A stretch of DNA of 64,000 nucleotides from Corynebacterium resistens DSM 45100 (GTDB lineage: Bacteria > Actinomycetota > Actinomycetes > Mycobacteriales > Mycobacteriaceae). Position numbers and translations under genes: made by a program. The stretch is from assembly GCF_000177535.2 (NCBI RefSeq), contig NC_015673.1:1302001-1366000 (forward strand), given 5' to 3'. Below, piece after piece: positions 17,955-29,555 of this stretch. Position 1 is the first letter of the stretch. Each line of letters opens with the position of its first letter. The notes under the pieces are model-generated. The model was not told the origin of the DNA, did not search any database, and saw nothing but the letters and a program-made list of their open reading frames with translations.

Positions 17955-18734
17955 CTAAGCCTTGGCGGCCGCAGCGACGAGTTTCGCGAAGTCACCGCCG
18001 TCCAAGCTGGCCCCGCCAACCAAACCGCCATCGACGTCTGGCTGGGATACGATCTCTGCCACCGAGTCCGTCTTGACTGATCCGCCGTAGAGGATGCGAA
18101 TGCCTGCTGCTACCTCGTCGTCTGTCAGTTCCGCAATCAGCGCACGGATGGCCTTGCACACTTCTTGAGCATCAGCAGCAGATGCCACCTTGCCCGTTCC
18201 GATAGCCCAGACGGGTTCGTAGGCGATGACGGTCTTCGCCACATCGTCCTTGCCAAGCCCTTCCAACGAAGCGCGAGTTTGCTTCACGACGTAGTCCACA
18301 TGCTCCCCTGCCTCCCGTACTTCGAGAGGCTCACCGACACAAACGATGGGGCTCATTCCAGCTTGGAGAGTGGCTTTTGCCTTGCGTGCCACGAGTTCGT
18401 CTGACTCATTGTGGTATTGCCGACGCTCAGAGTGCCCTACTACCACCCAGCTGCAGCCCAATTTGGCGAGCATGCTGGCGGATACTTCACCTGTGTACGC
18501 GCCAGATTCGTGCTCGCTTACATCCTGTGCACCATAGGTGAACAACATCTTTTCGCCATCCGCAACCGTCTGTACCGAACGAATGTCAGTAAATGGTGGG
18601 ATGAAAGCGACATCCACTTTGTCGTAGTAATCCTTCGGCAAGGCAAAATCGAATCTTTGCACCACCTGAATTGCCTCGAGGTGGTTCAGATTCATCTTCC
18701 AGTTTCCAGCGATCAACGGGGTGCGCTGAGTCAT
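17955..18734 (-). CDS. tpiA: Triosephosphate isomerase
   Basis: A 259-residue (beta/alpha)8 enzyme interconverting dihydroxyacetone phosphate and glyceraldehyde 3-phosphate. GNWKMN with the catalytic lysine (residue about 14), GHSERR with the catalytic His, and [14 protein letters not shown] with the catalytic Glu are intact. The frame is open to 18803, but the ATG at 18732-18734 has AAAGGAG seven bases upstream and gives the normal N-terminus. It lies 98 bases after pgk. Confidence 0.98.
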   Translation of the reverse strand: MTQRTPLIAGNWKMNLNHLEAIQVVQRFDFALPKDYYDKVDVAFIPPFTDIRSVQTVADGEKMLFTYGAQDVSEHESGAYTGEVSASMLAKLGCSWVVVGHSERRQYHNESDELVARKAKATLQAGMSPIVCVGEPLEVREAGEHVDYVVKQTRASLEGLGKDDVAKTVIAYEPVWAIGTGKVASAADAQEVCKAIRALIAELTDDEVAAGIRILYGGSVKTDSVAEIVSQPDVDGGLVGGASLDGGDFAKLVAAAAKA

Positions 18735-18832
18735 GGGGTTCTCCTTTGCGGATGAGTTATCAAGGCCCTCCAAACACAACGTCGCTGTTGGTTCTCCGGC
18801 CATGGTCAGGTACGGGTAGCGCCAGTTTTTGT

Positions 18833-20044
18833 TTAGCTTTCCAATACTGCGACGCCAGGTAGTTCCTTGCCTTCAAGGAATTCTAGGGATGCGCCACCAC
18901 CGGTGGAGATATGCGAAAATCCATCTTCGCCAAGGCCAAGGGTACGAACGGCAGCAGCAGAATCTCCGCCGCCGACCACACTGAATGCACCATTCTTGGT
19001 TGCTCCGATAATGGCTTCAGCAACACCACGGGTGCCCTCTGCAAAGGCAGGGAACTCGAACACGCCCATAGGACCATTCCAAAACACGGTCTTCGAGTTA
19101 GCCAAGATCTCAGCGAAGGCCTTCACGGATTCCGGCCCAATATCCAATCCCATCCACTCAGCTGGAATGGAATCGAGATCGACGACCTTGTGTTCCGCAT
19201 CCTTATCGAACTTCTCGGCAGCAACAACATCCTTGGGCAGCACGATGACGTCTCCGAAACGCTCCAGCAAATCCCGGCAGGTATCGAGCATGTCTTCCTG
19301 CAGCAAAGAGCCACCCACCTCATGGCCCTGAACCTTGAGGAAGGTGAAGCACATGCCACCACCAATGATGAGGTTGTCTACTTTGGGAGCTAATGCTTCG
19401 ATAACTCCGAGCTTGTCCGAAACCTTGGAACCACCTAGCACGACGGCGTAAGGCTTTGCTGGGTTCTCACTAACCTTCTTCAGGACCTCCAACTCGGTCT
19501 CGACGAGTCCTCCAGCGTAGTGAGGCAACTTCTTTGCCACGTCATATACCGATGCTTGGGCACGGTGCACCACACCGAAACCGTCGGAAACGAAGGCGCC
19601 ATTATCTGCGGTCAGTGCGGCCAACTCGGCAGCGAACTCTTCGCGTTCGGACTCGTTCTTGGAGGTTTCACGTGCGTCGAACCGGACGTTTTCCAGAAGT
19701 AGGATATCGCCATCGTTGAGGCCGTTTGCACGCTCATGGGCGTCTTCACCGGTGACATCAGCCGCCAATGGCACCCACTGATCAAGCCGCTCTGCCAATG
19801 CCTCGGCCACGGGTTCGAGCGAGAACTCCGGGTTGGCTTCACCCTTTGGACGGCCCAAGTGAGCAGCGACGACCACGCGAGCGCCGGCATCGAGTAGGGC
19901 CTTGAGCGTGGGGACCGAGGCGTCAATACGGCCAGGATCTGTGATTTCTCCGTCTTTGAGTGGAACGTTGAGGTCGGCGCGAACCAATACGTGCCGCCCT
20001 TCTACTCCCTCGTTGATGAGATCCTGAACGGTTTTCACTGCCAT
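18833..20044 (-). CDS. pgk: Phosphoglycerate kinase
   Basis: A 403-residue enzyme making ATP from 1,3-bisphosphoglycerate. Signature [13 protein letters not shown] near the N-terminus and the nucleotide-binding [15 protein letters not shown] and [11 protein letters not shown] near the C-terminus are clear. The ATG at 20042-20044 has AAGGAG upstream; the longer frame to 20200 reads through the gap terminator and is not real. It is the second gene of gap-pgk-tpiA-secG. Confidence 0.98.
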   Translation of the reverse strand: MAVKTVQDLINEGVEGRHVLVRADLNVPLKDGEITDPGRIDASVPTLKALLDAGARVVVAAHLGRPKGEANPEFSLEPVAEALAERLDQWVPLAADVTGEDAHERANGLNDGDILLLENVRFDARETSKNESEREEFAAELAALTADNGAFVSDGFGVVHRAQASVYDVAKKLPHYAGGLVETELEVLKKVSENPAKPYAVVLGGSKVSDKLGVIEALAPKVDNLIIGGGMCFTFLKVQGHEVGGSLLQEDMLDTCRDLLERFGDVIVLPKDVVAAEKFDKDAEHKVVDLDSIPAEWMGLDIGPESVKAFAEILANSKTVFWNGPMGVFEFPAFAEGTRGVAEAIIGATKNGAFSVVGGGDSAAAVRTLGLGEDGFSHISTGGGASLEFLEGKELPGVAVLES

Positions 20045-20134
20045 GCTTTTCTCCTTGGATGCGCTGTCTAACGCACGATTAACTCTTGCTTTCAACTCTA
20101 TTGTGCCCACGCGACAACGGTTGGTGGGGCGCAT

Positions 20135-20188
20135 GAAAAATGGCACGCCCCCACTCGGGGGAACTGCATCAATTGCAGCGGGCGTGCC
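20135..20188 (-). terminator. Terminator/attenuator between gap and pgk
   Basis: On the minus strand GGCACGCCC (20180-20188) pairs with GGGCGTGCC (plus-strand GGCACGCCC, 20142-20150), followed by ATTTTT. The enclosed loop can form further hairpins. It should terminate much of the gap transcript and so make gap mRNA more abundant than pgk mRNA. Confidence 0.8.
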
Positions 20189-20220
20189 AAGAGGATTCAC
20201 TCGTGGTGTTCGGGGGTAGC

Positions 20221-21279
<1,059 letters not shown>

Positions 21280-21326
21280 TCATGCTACCGAGGCCATAGG
21301 GTTCCCGCAGGCAGAAAGAAAATTAC

Positions 21327-22313
21327 TTAGTCAACCTCATTGAACAGGTCGTCCGTAACAGCCGAATTGGTATCGGCAATTCCCAAATCCTCTGCGCGCT
21401 TGTCGGCCATGGAGAGCAGTCGGCGTATCCGACCGGCCACTGCATCCTTCGTCATCGGTGGTTCTGCTAGTTGGCCTAGCTCTTCTAGTGACGCCTGGCG
21501 GTGCTCGACACGCAGCTGACCGGCTTGTGCCAAATGCTGGGGGACGTCTTCACCGAGTATTTCCAAGGCACGTTCAACCCTGGCAGCTGCCGCCACTGCC
21601 GCGCGCGCGGAGCGGCGGAGGTTAGCGTCATCAAAATTGGCTAGACGGTCTGATTTCGCTCGGACCTCACGACGTTGGCGCTGTTCCTGCCACGCCACGA
21701 GGGAATCCGTCGCTCCCATCAGTGTCAGGAGAGTGTTGATGGATTCAGCATCCTTAACGATGACGCGGTGAGCTCCCCGAGCTTCCTTGGTCTTCGCCAC
21801 CACATCAATGCGGCGTGCTGCACCGACCAGCGCTAGAGCCGCTTCGTTACTCGGAGTAGTTACTTCCAAGGCAGAGGATCGACCGGGTTCAGTCAGCGCC
21901 CCTTGGGCCAGAAATGCGCCACGCCATGCGGCCACGCATTGTTCTCGCGTGCCGCCGATAATGAACCGGGGCAGACCACGCACGGGGCGTCCTGCCCTAT
22001 CGATGATTTCCGTTCTGCGTGCTAGATCGAGACCACCTTCAACCCACTTGATGACGTATCGGGCAGCTCGCCTACTGTTGCCCGCGCCGATAACCTGCAA
22101 CTGAGCTTCTAGGTCATACAAGTCCTCTACCATGCCCATCAGCCGATGGGCAGTGGCTGAAGAATCCAGCTCCGCTTCCACGACCAAGGTGCCGGCCACT
22201 AGATGGAGCGCACCACTATAGCGGAGCACACTGGCCACCTCAGCCGTCATCTCGGCCCTGGTGACCAGTTTCACCCTATTTAGCTCCGTTTTAACGTCGG
22301 TGGTGAGAGCCAC
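21327..22313 (-). CDS. whiA: WhiA, DNA-binding regulator
   Basis: A 328-residue WhiA protein: an N-terminal LAGLIDADG-homing-endonuclease-like domain ([35 protein letters not shown]) and a C-terminal helix-turn-helix ([32 protein letters not shown]). It is a sporulation regulator in Streptomyces; in non-sporulating actinobacteria and Bacillus it affects cell division and chromosome segregation. GTG start with GAAAGGA about 13 bases upstream. It forms the conserved rapZ-yvcK-whiA set. Confidence 0.95.
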   Translation of the reverse strand: MALTTDVKTELNRVKLVTRAEMTAEVASVLRYSGALHLVAGTLVVEAELDSSATAHRLMGMVEDLYDLEAQLQVIGAGNSRRAARYVIKWVEGGLDLARRTEIIDRAGRPVRGLPRFIIGGTREQCVAAWRGAFLAQGALTEPGRSSALEVTTPSNEAALALVGAARRIDVVAKTKEARGAHRVIVKDAESINTLLTLMGATDSLVAWQEQRQRREVRAKSDRLANFDDANLRRSARAAVAAAARVERALEILGEDVPQHLAQAGQLRVEHRQASLEELGQLAEPPMTKDAVAGRIRRLLSMADKRAEDLGIADTNSAVTDDLFNEVD

Positions 22314-22365
22314 GTTCCGCCCACATCCTTTCTATTTGAGGGATTCCGGCAGGATTCCCCAGCGC

Positions 22366-23364
22366 TTAGCGCGCGAACTCTGCAAGTACGTTAGCCAACT
22401 TGGTTGGGTCATGTCGATCGGTGAACCGTCCCCGGCCGTCGTCTTCGCGGACATCTCGGTACACCACTTCGGCTCCCATGGCTAGAGCTGCCCGTTCAAT
22501 GTGTTGACGCGCTGCGTCACCAGTAGCCGTGGTCTCGTCAATCAAAAGGTAGTCCACATTGAGGTCCGCGCTGTGCTGTCGCATCATGTGGATGTGGTGC
22601 TCCATCGACATACCACTGGTCTCCCCCGGCTCTGGTACAAGGTTGAGAATGAGGACCTTAGGGGCAGTGGCTTCTTTGAGTGCAGAGTTAATTCCAGGCA
22701 CCAAAACATGCGGGATTACGCTAGAAAACCAAGATCCGGGCCCCATAGTGATCAAGTCTGCTTCGCGGATTGCGGCCGTTGCTGCTTCGCTCGCCGGAGG
22801 ATTAGCTGGGTGCAACTTGACTCTCCGCACTTGCCCCAAGGTGGTCGCCACCGCCACTTGGCCCCGCACGGAATTAACCTCCCGTGGGTCTTCGCCAAGC
22901 CCAATTACTTCCGCTTCCAAATCTAAAGGTTCCGGGCTCATGGGAATCACGCGCCCTCGAACACGGAATATTCGCGCCAGTTCGTCTAGCGCTCGCTGTT
23001 CATCCTTAGTGACCTGGGCCAAACCCGTAATCAAGAAATTGCCAATTGCATGTCCGTGCAGACTGCCATTGCCACCAAACCGGTGTTGCAGTGCCTGTTC
23101 CCACAGCACACCCTTGTCCGTGTTATCCATCAACGCAGCCAAAGCCATCCGGAGATCGCCTGGAGGCAAGCAGTTGAATTCTCGGCGCATGCGCCCAGAT
23201 GAGCCACCATCATCAGCTACAGTGACGATGGCCGCGACATACGATGCCTGTTCACGAGCTGCACGCAGCGTATTGAAAAGGCCGTGGCCCCCTCCTAAAC
23301 AGGCCATTTTTTCAAAAGCCGGATTAGTGGGAAAGTTTGTTGAGGAAGTCATAGCGTCAACCAT
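22366..23364 (-). CDS. yvcK: YvcK/CofD-like UDP-sugar-binding protein (gluconeogenesis factor)
   Basis: A 332-residue protein of the YvcK family (CofD-like fold). The N-terminal CLGGGHGLFNTLRAARE is the nucleotide-binding loop; VTVADDGGSSGRMRREF and LPPGDLRMALAAL follow. Family members bind UDP-activated sugars such as UDP-GlcNAc and affect cell-wall synthesis and carbon metabolism. Two starts are possible, ATG at 23364 and ATG at 23352, neither with a clear ribosome site. It lies between rapZ and whiA. Confidence 0.92.
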   Translation of the reverse strand: MVDAMTSSTNFPTNPAFEKMACLGGGHGLFNTLRAAREQASYVAAIVTVADDGGSSGRMRREFNCLPPGDLRMALAALMDNTDKGVLWEQALQHRFGGNGSLHGHAIGNFLITGLAQVTKDEQRALDELARIFRVRGRVIPMSPEPLDLEAEVIGLGEDPREVNSVRGQVAVATTLGQVRRVKLHPANPPASEAATAAIREADLITMGPGSWFSSVIPHVLVPGINSALKEATAPKVLILNLVPEPGETSGMSMEHHIHMMRQHSADLNVDYLLIDETTATGDAARQHIERAALAMGAEVVYRDVREDDGRGRFTDRHDPTKLANVLAEFAR

Positions 23365-23415
23365 GTTAGTAAATCAGATGAACACAGCTTTCAGCAGTGC
23401 TCATGGAGGGCAAAT

Positions 23416-24315
23416 CTAGTTCTCTATATCGCGATGGCTGGTTCGTACATCGATCCCGTCTTGGCGTAATCTCGTGGCCAGTTCCTCCACTACCGCCACG
23501 CTACGGTGATGTCCGCCCGTGCAGCCCACGGCGACAGAAACGAACGCTTTACCCTCTTGGCTATACCCTTCGACCATAGAACGCAGCATGTTCTCCGCCG
23601 AGTTCACGAACGATTTCGCGGGCTCTCCTTCCAAAACGTAGTCTCGCACCGGCTTGTCAGTTCCCCTAAACACCCGCAGTTCCGGTCGCCAGTATGGGTT
23701 GGGGAGAAAGCGGGTATCAAGCAGGACATCGACATCCTTAGGTTGTCCATGCTTAAACCCGAAGGACTGTAAATTCACCCGCACTCGACTGTTCCCGGCG
23801 TCATCGAAATACTGCTCAAGGACACGGCGCAGGTCGTGGACACTCTTATCGGACGTGTCCAAAACGATGTCCGCCCGCTGTTTAATTTCGGACAACATTG
23901 CCCGTTCCTTATCGATGCCGGCTTGCAGTGTATCTTCACCTTGCAGGGGGTGCGTCCGCCGAACTGTGTCATAGCGGGTAATGAGAGCGCTATCGGTGGC
24001 GTCGAGATAAAGAAGAATGGGTCGGCGACCACGTGTGGCCAGAGTGTCCAACACCTCAGTCAGGCTGCCAGCAAAAGCTCGCGACCGCACATCGGTGACC
24101 ACCGCCAGCTTTTCGATAGGTGAAGAGTTATCAAAAGACATCTCCACCATGCGCAGAATTAGCTCCGGCGGCAGATTCTCCGCCACGTACCAACCGAGCT
24201 CCTCCAAAGCTGCAGCAGTTGCCCGACGTCCAGCACCGGACATCCCTGTAATGAGCACGAGCGATGGGTCCTGCATCGCGGCAGAATGTGGAGGCTGAGC
24301 GTTCGAGGCGTTCAT
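23416..24315 (-). CDS. rapZ: RapZ, nucleotide-binding RNase adapter homologue
   Basis: A 299-residue protein. N-terminal P-loop variant VLITGMSGAGRRATAAALE (the usual Lys-Ser replaced by Arg-Arg, as is common in actinobacteria) and C-terminal VAVGCTGGHHRSVAVVEEL, the RapZ signature. In enterobacteria RapZ guides RNase E to small RNAs of the GlmS pathway; its role in actinobacteria is not settled. I choose the ATG at 24313-24315 because a TAGAGT -10 box lies exactly eight bases ahead; an in-frame ATG at 24345 is the alternative. Confidence 0.93.
   Translation of the reverse strand: MNASNAQPPHSAAMQDPSLVLITGMSGAGRRATAAALEELGWYVAENLPPELILRMVEMSFDNSSPIEKLAVVTDVRSRAFAGSLTEVLDTLATRGRRPILLYLDATDSALITRYDTVRRTHPLQGEDTLQAGIDKERAMLSEIKQRADIVLDTSDKSVHDLRRVLEQYFDDAGNSRVRVNLQSFGFKHGQPKDVDVLLDTRFLPNPYWRPELRVFRGTDKPVRDYVLEGEPAKSFVNSAENMLRSMVEGYSQEGKAFVSVAVGCTGGHHRSVAVVEELATRLRQDGIDVRTSHRDIEN
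23996..24004 (+). repeat. GTGGCGTCG motif, copy 5
   Basis: Exact core, plus strand, inside rapZ (antisense; the gene reads Asp-Ala-Thr). The tail AGATAAAGAAGA has 8 A in 12. Confidence 0.6.
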
Positions 24316-24323
24316 ACTATAAA

Positions 24324-24329
24324 ACTCTA
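24324..24329 (-). promoter_or_regulatory. -10 element for a leaderless rapZ transcript
   Basis: TAGAGT (minus strand) matches TANANT and is separated by eight bases from the ATG at 24315, inside the uvrC-rapZ junction. Confidence 0.4.
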
Positions 24330-24354
24330 CTATTCTTCCACCCATAGCTGCGGG

Positions 24355-26415
24355 CTATTTTTGCAAAGCCTCATGGATCGCCGTGGCTAGCTGCGGGCCG
24401 AACCCCGGCAACTTCGCGATCTCCTCCACGGTTGCAGCCTTAACCTTCGCCACTGACCCAAACGCTTTTACTAATTGAGCCCGCCGCTTTGGCCCTAGGC
24501 CGGGTACATCATCCAGCACGGAGCGTCGCATCCGCGCACTACGCTGCTGTCGGTGGAAAGTAATCGCGAAACGGTGCGCCTCATCGCGCAAATACTGCAC
24601 GAGGTACAGTGCATCGGAACCACGCGGAATGATCACTGGGTAATCGTCCCCCGGCACCCATAATTCCTCCAGCCGCTTGGCTATCCCCACCACGGTCACA
24701 TCAGTAATCCCCAGTTCATCAAGCACTTCCTGGGCCGCGTTGACCTGTGGTTGACCTCCATCTACAACGAAAAGTTGCGGGGGGTAGGCAAATTTCTTTT
24801 TCGACGCCTCGCCGTCCTCGGCTCTCGCTGCTAGTAGTTCCTCGCCTTCCAAGAGCTCGCCGCCTTCGTCGCCCATTGGCAGGGCAGTCTTATCTTCAAG
24901 GTGCCGCCGGAAACGGCGACGTACAACTTCCGCGATGGATCCGACGTCATCCGAACGCCCATCCCCCGCAGCTTCTTTGATCTTGTACCTGCGGTAGTCC
25001 GATTTCTTCGGCATTCCATCTTCAAATACCACCAAACTGGCGACCACGTCAGTGCCTTGAATGTGAGAGATGTCTACACATTCGATCCGCAGTGGACTGG
25101 TGTCCATGAACAAGGCTTCTTGAAGCTCTTGAAGTGCAGCAGAGCGAGTAGTCAGATCACCGGAACGCTTGAGCTTATGCTGTGCGAGGGCTTGTTTCGC
25201 ATTCTGGTTAGCGGTCTCCAGCAGTTGCTTCTTGTCTCCCCTTTGGGGTACTCGGATGGTGACCTGTGAGCCTCGTAGTTCGCTGAGCCATGCGGATAGC
25301 TCGTCGATATCTTCTGGCATAGTGTGCACAAGCACTTCTTTGGGAACGGGCGTGACTTGCACATCGCCTACCAGATCGCCCAACTCCGTAACCGCCGCCG
25401 GGTTGATTGCCTTGGCGAGTTCAAGATCCACCTCGGAAGCCGCTGAGCCACCAACGGCCGTTTCCGTTGCTCGGGCCAGTTCAGCTTCCTCTCCATAGAA
25501 CTGGGTGATGAACTCTCCGAGTAAGGACTCATCTGAGTTATCTCCACGTTCTACTACCCAGCCTCGCTGCCCGTGGATTCGTCCGCCACGCACGTGGAAG
25601 ATCTGAACTGCGGATTCCAGTTCGTCGGAAACAAACGTAATGAGGTCGGCGTCAGTGGTATCGGAGAACACCACAGCTTGGCGTTCAACTACTTTGTTCA
25701 TCGCCTGCAACTGATCACGCAGGGAGGCAGCCCGTTCAAAATCTAGGGCTTCGCTGGCCGCTTCCATCTCGCGACGAACCTGCCGCATGACGTGATCGGT
25801 GTTGCCGGCTAGGAAGCTGGAGAACTGATTGACGAGCTCGCGGTGGGCACCGGGGGTGATGTTTCCCACGCAAGGTGCACTACAGCGGTCAATGTATCCC
25901 AATAGACAAGGCCGATCTAGGGCAGCATGTCGCTTATAAACCCCTGTTGTACAGGTACGTATGGGAAAGACGCGGGTGAGGGATTCCAGCGTTTCCCGGA
26001 TCGCCCATGCCTTGGGGTAAGGCCCGAAGTAGCGCACGCCTTTGCGGCGTGGGCCACGGTAGAGAAACGCCCGTGGTATCTGCTCTTTTACGCTGATAGC
26101 GAGCATCGGGTATGTCTTGTCATCCCGATACATGACGTTGAAGCGTGGATTAAAGCGCTTAATCCACGTGTATTCAAGGTTCAACGCCTCGAGCTCACTA
26201 CTCACCACGGTCCATTGCACGCGGTTAGCGGTCTGCACCATCGCTCGAGTGCGTGGATGCAGCTGCGAGAGGTCTTGAAAATAGTTGGACAGCCGGGAGC
26301 GCAGGCTCTTGGCTTTGCCGACGTAAATCACGCGGTCAGTGGCATCCCGGAAAGTATAGACGCCCGGTTTATCTGGAATCGTTCCAGGCGCCGGACGATA
26401 CGAAACCGAACTCAA
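24355..26415 (-). CDS. uvrC: UvrC, excinuclease ABC subunit C
   Basis: A 686-residue nucleotide-excision-repair nuclease. Domains in order: N-terminal GIY-YIG nuclease ([25 protein letters not shown]), cysteine cluster ([15 protein letters not shown]), UVR motif binding UvrB ([17 protein letters not shown]), RNase-H-like nuclease ([16 protein letters not shown]) and C-terminal helix-hairpin-helix ([16 protein letters not shown]). TTG start at 26413-26415 with GAGGA eight bases ahead; the upstream gene ends three bases before. Confidence 0.97.
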   Translation of the reverse strand: MSSVSYRPAPGTIPDKPGVYTFRDATDRVIYVGKAKSLRSRLSNYFQDLSQLHPRTRAMVQTANRVQWTVVSSELEALNLEYTWIKRFNPRFNVMYRDDKTYPMLAISVKEQIPRAFLYRGPRRKGVRYFGPYPKAWAIRETLESLTRVFPIRTCTTGVYKRHAALDRPCLLGYIDRCSAPCVGNITPGAHRELVNQFSSFLAGNTDHVMRQVRREMEAASEALDFERAASLRDQLQAMNKVVERQAVVFSDTTDADLITFVSDELESAVQIFHVRGGRIHGQRGWVVERGDNSDESLLGEFITQFYGEEAELARATETAVGGSAASEVDLELAKAINPAAVTELGDLVGDVQVTPVPKEVLVHTMPEDIDELSAWLSELRGSQVTIRVPQRGDKKQLLETANQNAKQALAQHKLKRSGDLTTRSAALQELQEALFMDTSPLRIECVDISHIQGTDVVASLVVFEDGMPKKSDYRRYKIKEAAGDGRSDDVGSIAEVVRRRFRRHLEDKTALPMGDEGGELLEGEELLAARAEDGEASKKKFAYPPQLFVVDGGQPQVNAAQEVLDELGITDVTVVGIAKRLEELWVPGDDYPVIIPRGSDALYLVQYLRDEAHRFAITFHRQQRSARMRRSVLDDVPGLGPKRRAQLVKAFGSVAKVKAATVEEIAKLPGFGPQLATAIHEALQK

Positions 26416-26418
26416 AAG

Positions 26419-26934
26419 CTAATCCTCGTCGGGCATGTACTTATCTTCGCGTTGCCGGAACTCCTCCACGCGATGGGCAATGAGGTTCTTGTCATAGATA
26501 TTGAGGGCCATCATTGGTACGAACTCGAAGTCGGGAAGTTCCAACCGCGCCCACTTAGCGGAGGCGGGGAAAGAAAGCCCGTAGATAATTTCCCAAGGGT
26601 AGAACTGTGCATTGACGATATTGCGCACCTCAACACCAGTGCTATTCACACGGACACGGGGGCGCAGTAGCCCCAGTGCAGGAACGCAGAAAATCAATCC
26701 GATACCCACGAAGCCGAGTTGGTCTGCCAAGGTCACGGCGACACCAGTGTTCCCTACAGCCACGATGAACGCCATGAAGATATGCACTGCCAGCACCACT
26801 AGCACCAAGATCCAGGCGAGACGCTTGAGGAATGGGGAGGTAAACTCCAACTCCCACTCATCGAACACCCCAGAGTGCTCCCCTTGGGCGCCCGCCACAC
26901 CATGTTTCGTCGGATTGGCGGCAGAAGTGTCCAT
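26419..26934 (-). CDS. PH-domain membrane protein of unknown function
   Basis: About 171 residues: an N-terminal hydrophilic tail, two membrane segments (LAWILVLVVLAVHIFMAFIVAV and LADQLGFVGIGLIFCVPALG), then a bacterial PH-like domain (VRVNSTGVEVRNIVNAQFYPWEIIYGLSFP). This matches a conserved actinobacterial family found next to uvrC/ribH; no function has been assigned that I know of. I prefer the ATG at 26932-26934, which follows AGGGGAAAACG; a GTG at 26979 would add 15 residues. The stop is three bases before uvrC, so the genes are coupled. Confidence 0.82.
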   Translation of the reverse strand: MDTSAANPTKHGVAGAQGEHSGVFDEWELEFTSPFLKRLAWILVLVVLAVHIFMAFIVAVGNTGVAVTLADQLGFVGIGLIFCVPALGLLRPRVRVNSTGVEVRNIVNAQFYPWEIIYGLSFPASAKWARLELPDFEFVPMMALNIYDKNLIAHRVEEFRQREDKYMPDED

Positions 26935-27063
26935 CGTTTTCCCCTGAGCTGCTCGCTGTCCAGACTTCGCCTTATTCACGGCTCTTACCCTACCCCGCCA
27001 GCCCGCAAGAGCCTAAAACCGGTTCAGGTTCTGTTGCAACGCGACGGAAAGTAAGGCCTCCGG

Positions 27064-27543
27064 CTAACGCTCACCAATCTCACGCATGACAAGTGCGGTG
27101 TGTATTGCCGCGATTGCAGCATCTGCACCTTTATCTTCCTTGGCATTTTCCCCGCCCGCGCGATCCACCGCTTGCTGGTGAGTAGAAACCGTCAGCACTC
27201 CATTGCCTACCGGGGTTCGCTGATCGAGTGCCACGCGGGTTAATCCGTAGGTCACGGAATCGCACACAACTCGGAAATGATCCGTTTCGCCTTCGATCAC
27301 ACAGCCGTTGGCTACTACCGCATCATAACTTTCACAAGCTTCGGCCACCGCGACCGGCAATTCCAAAGCCCCTGCTACGCGCCAATCAGCAACGAGTGCT
27401 CCCGCTACTTTCGCTACTTCGATAGAACGCGCGTGAAGTTGGTCCGTGATGTCCGGGTTCCACAGGGCAGAAATCACGGCTACCCGCATTCCGTCTGCGT
27501 CACCAGGATGCAATTCTACTTGAGCGACGCCATCGTGGGCCAT
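27064..27543 (-). CDS. ribH: RibH, 6,7-dimethyl-8-ribityllumazine synthase
   Basis: A 159-residue subunit that condenses the RibD product with the butanone phosphate made by RibBA to give lumazine, the substrate of riboflavin synthase. Visible motifs: SALWNPDITDQLHARSI (substrate loop), RVAGALELPV, VIEGETDHFRVVCDSVTYGL, and GVLTVSTHQQAVDRAGG. The ATG at 27541-27543 has GGAAGG seven bases upstream; the longer frame to 27606 lacks one. It is the last rib gene. Confidence 0.95.
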   Translation of the reverse strand: MAHDGVAQVELHPGDADGMRVAVISALWNPDITDQLHARSIEVAKVAGALVADWRVAGALELPVAVAEACESYDAVVANGCVIEGETDHFRVVCDSVTYGLTRVALDQRTPVGNGVLTVSTHQQAVDRAGGENAKEDKGADAAIAAIHTALVMREIGER

Positions 27544-27615
27544 GATGATACCTTCCGTTGATTCTTGAGGATTGCGAGTTTTATTGGATCGCAGTGGGGA
27601 CCGCATACGCTGACC

Positions 27616-28857
27616 TTAAGTCAACGAATCCAATTGGTGCCCCATTCGATCCCGCTTAGTACGCAGGTAAACAATGTTTTCTGAATTAGCCGGTAACTCT
27701 ACGGGGATACGGCGTGCGACAGTAACTCCGTAATCCGCGAGTTTATTTGCCTTGTCGGGATTATTGGACATCAACGCCACTGATTTCACGCGCAAGTCCC
27801 CAAGAATCTGGGCCGCGGAGCTGTATTCGCGTACATCCACCGGTAGACCTTGTTCCGTGTTTGCGTCTACCGTATCCAACCCTTCGTCCTGCAGGACATA
27901 AGCTCGTAGCTTTGGCACCAACCCAATGCCACGGCCTTCTTGCCCACGGAGGTAGATCAGCACACCTTTGCCGTGTTGGCTGATGTGCTCCATCGCACGG
28001 TGCAACTGCTCACCACAGTCGCAGCGAAGCGAACCGAAGACATCGCCGGTGAGGCATTCAGAGTGCACCCGCACAGGGACATCTTCGGCATTCGCTACAT
28101 CACCTCTAACTAGCGCAACGTGCTCAGTTCCATCGACGATGTTAGTGTATCCAATCGCCCGGAACTCACCATGGGCGGTCGGCAACCGCGTTTCGACCTG
28201 GCGCTCCACCACCGTCGTGTTCTTGCGCTTCCATTCCACCAGCTGCTCAATGCTGATCAATTTGAGATCATGTGCATCAGCGAATCGACGCAGCTCAGGT
28301 AGCCGTGCCATCGTGGTGGGGTCTTCTTCGCTGACAATCTCGCACAGGGCACCAGCTGGTCGCAGTCCTGCGGCTACCGCGAGGTCGACACTGGCTTCCG
28401 TATGCCCCTGGCGAACGAGCACGCCCCCTTCGCGTGCGCGTAGCGGAACAACGTGCCCCGGGCGGTTGAAGGTTCCAATAGTGGATTGTGGATCAGCCAA
28501 AAGACTAATTGTGCGCGCCCGATCAATGGCACTAATACCCGTATCCACTCCTTCTGCAGCATCGACCGTGACGGTATAGGCAGTGCCACGAACATCTTCA
28601 TTCCGCGCAACCATTGGTGGCAGCCCTAGCCTGTCACAATCATTGTTGGGCATGCCCACGCAGATATAGCCGGAGCTGTAGCGAACCATGAAGCTCACCA
28701 GCTCGGGAGTCGCCAATTCCGCGGCGAAAATAAGGTCGCCTTCGTTTTCGCGATCCTCATCATCCACCACAACGACGGCTTTGCCCGCCTTGATATCAGC
28801 GATCGCTGCGCTGACATCATCCAAGACGATCGGCTCGTCCGCAGTGTGCGTTCCCAT
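27616..28857 (-). CDS. ribBA: RibBA, DHBP synthase / GTP cyclohydrolase II fusion
   Basis: A 413-residue bifunctional enzyme. Residues about 1-205 are 3,4-dihydroxy-2-butanone-4-phosphate synthase ([32 protein letters not shown]). Residues about 206-413 are GTP cyclohydrolase II with zinc ligands in [18 protein letters not shown] and the catalytic [10 protein letters not shown]. It feeds both branches of riboflavin synthesis. GAAGG precedes the ATG. ribE lies 23 bases upstream and ribH 72 bases downstream, within one rib operon. Confidence 0.97.
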   Translation of the reverse strand: MGTHTADEPIVLDDVSAAIADIKAGKAVVVVDDEDRENEGDLIFAAELATPELVSFMVRYSSGYICVGMPNNDCDRLGLPPMVARNEDVRGTAYTVTVDAAEGVDTGISAIDRARTISLLADPQSTIGTFNRPGHVVPLRAREGGVLVRQGHTEASVDLAVAAGLRPAGALCEIVSEEDPTTMARLPELRRFADAHDLKLISIEQLVEWKRKNTTVVERQVETRLPTAHGEFRAIGYTNIVDGTEHVALVRGDVANAEDVPVRVHSECLTGDVFGSLRCDCGEQLHRAMEHISQHGKGVLIYLRGQEGRGIGLVPKLRAYVLQDEGLDTVDANTEQGLPVDVREYSSAAQILGDLRVKSVALMSNNPDKANKLADYGVTVARRIPVELPANSENIVYLRTKRDRMGHQLDSLT

Positions 28858-28880
28858 GCATTATCACCTTCACAGTCTTT

Positions 28881-29552
28881 CTAGCGTGCGTTGTCGAAGC
28901 CGGTCATACGTTCGATGTACTTCGCCAGCACGTCACATTCAACGTTGACTTTATCCCCTGGGGCCAACTCCCCCAGCATTGTGTCCGCCAAAGTGGTCGG
29001 GATGAGGGATACCTCGAACCACTGCGCATCGGCGTCAAGTTCAACAGAGTCCGTGACCTCAGCCACCGTCAACGAGGTGCCATTAATAGCGATTGACCCC
29101 TTCTTCGCGACATAACGGCCAAGTTCCGGATTGTTCAAAGCAAAGCGGAAAACCTCCCAATGTTCTGATGGTTTCCGCGAAACCAAAGTCGCGGTGCCAT
29201 CCACGTGCCCCTGCACTATGTGGCCTCCCAAACGTTGGCCAGCGGCAGTGGCCCGTTCCAAATTCACCTTTCGGCCCACCGGGGCTTCACGCACGTCGCT
29301 TCCGCCAACCTCATTTTCGCCCAGCACGAACTCGCCCAGCGTGGTGTAGTCAAGCGTGACTTGCATAACGTCCGCCGTGAAACTCTTCGCATCGAAGTCA
29401 CATACCGTCAAGCACACTCCGTTGACTGCAATCGAATCGCCATGCTTAGTGCCTCCAAGCACGCGACGGCAGGAAATCTTCAACCTGATTGCTTCATCGA
29501 GTTGAGTGACCTCTGCAATCTCACCAGTTTCTTCAATAATGCCTGTAAACAA
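28881..29552 (-). CDS. ribE: Riboflavin synthase alpha chain
   Basis: A 223-residue protein of two lumazine-binding barrels, each with the family pattern (MFTGIIEETGEI at the N-terminus, GGHIVQGHVDGTATL in the second half). It dismutates two lumazines to riboflavin. The TTG start at 29550-29552 follows AAAAAGGA, which overlaps the ribD stop. The symbol ribC is also used for this gene in corynebacteria. Confidence 0.95.
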   Translation of the reverse strand: MFTGIIEETGEIAEVTQLDEAIRLKISCRRVLGGTKHGDSIAVNGVCLTVCDFDAKSFTADVMQVTLDYTTLGEFVLGENEVGGSDVREAPVGRKVNLERATAAGQRLGGHIVQGHVDGTATLVSRKPSEHWEVFRFALNNPELGRYVAKKGSIAINGTSLTVAEVTDSVELDADAQWFEVSLIPTTLADTMLGELAPGDKVNVECDVLAKYIERMTGFDNAR

Positions 29553-29555
29553 TGT

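Noticed and set aside
24253..24300. Loss of the RapZ P-loop lysine as a defect
   Set aside because: The GAGRR form is common in actinobacterial RapZ and the C-terminal signature is intact.
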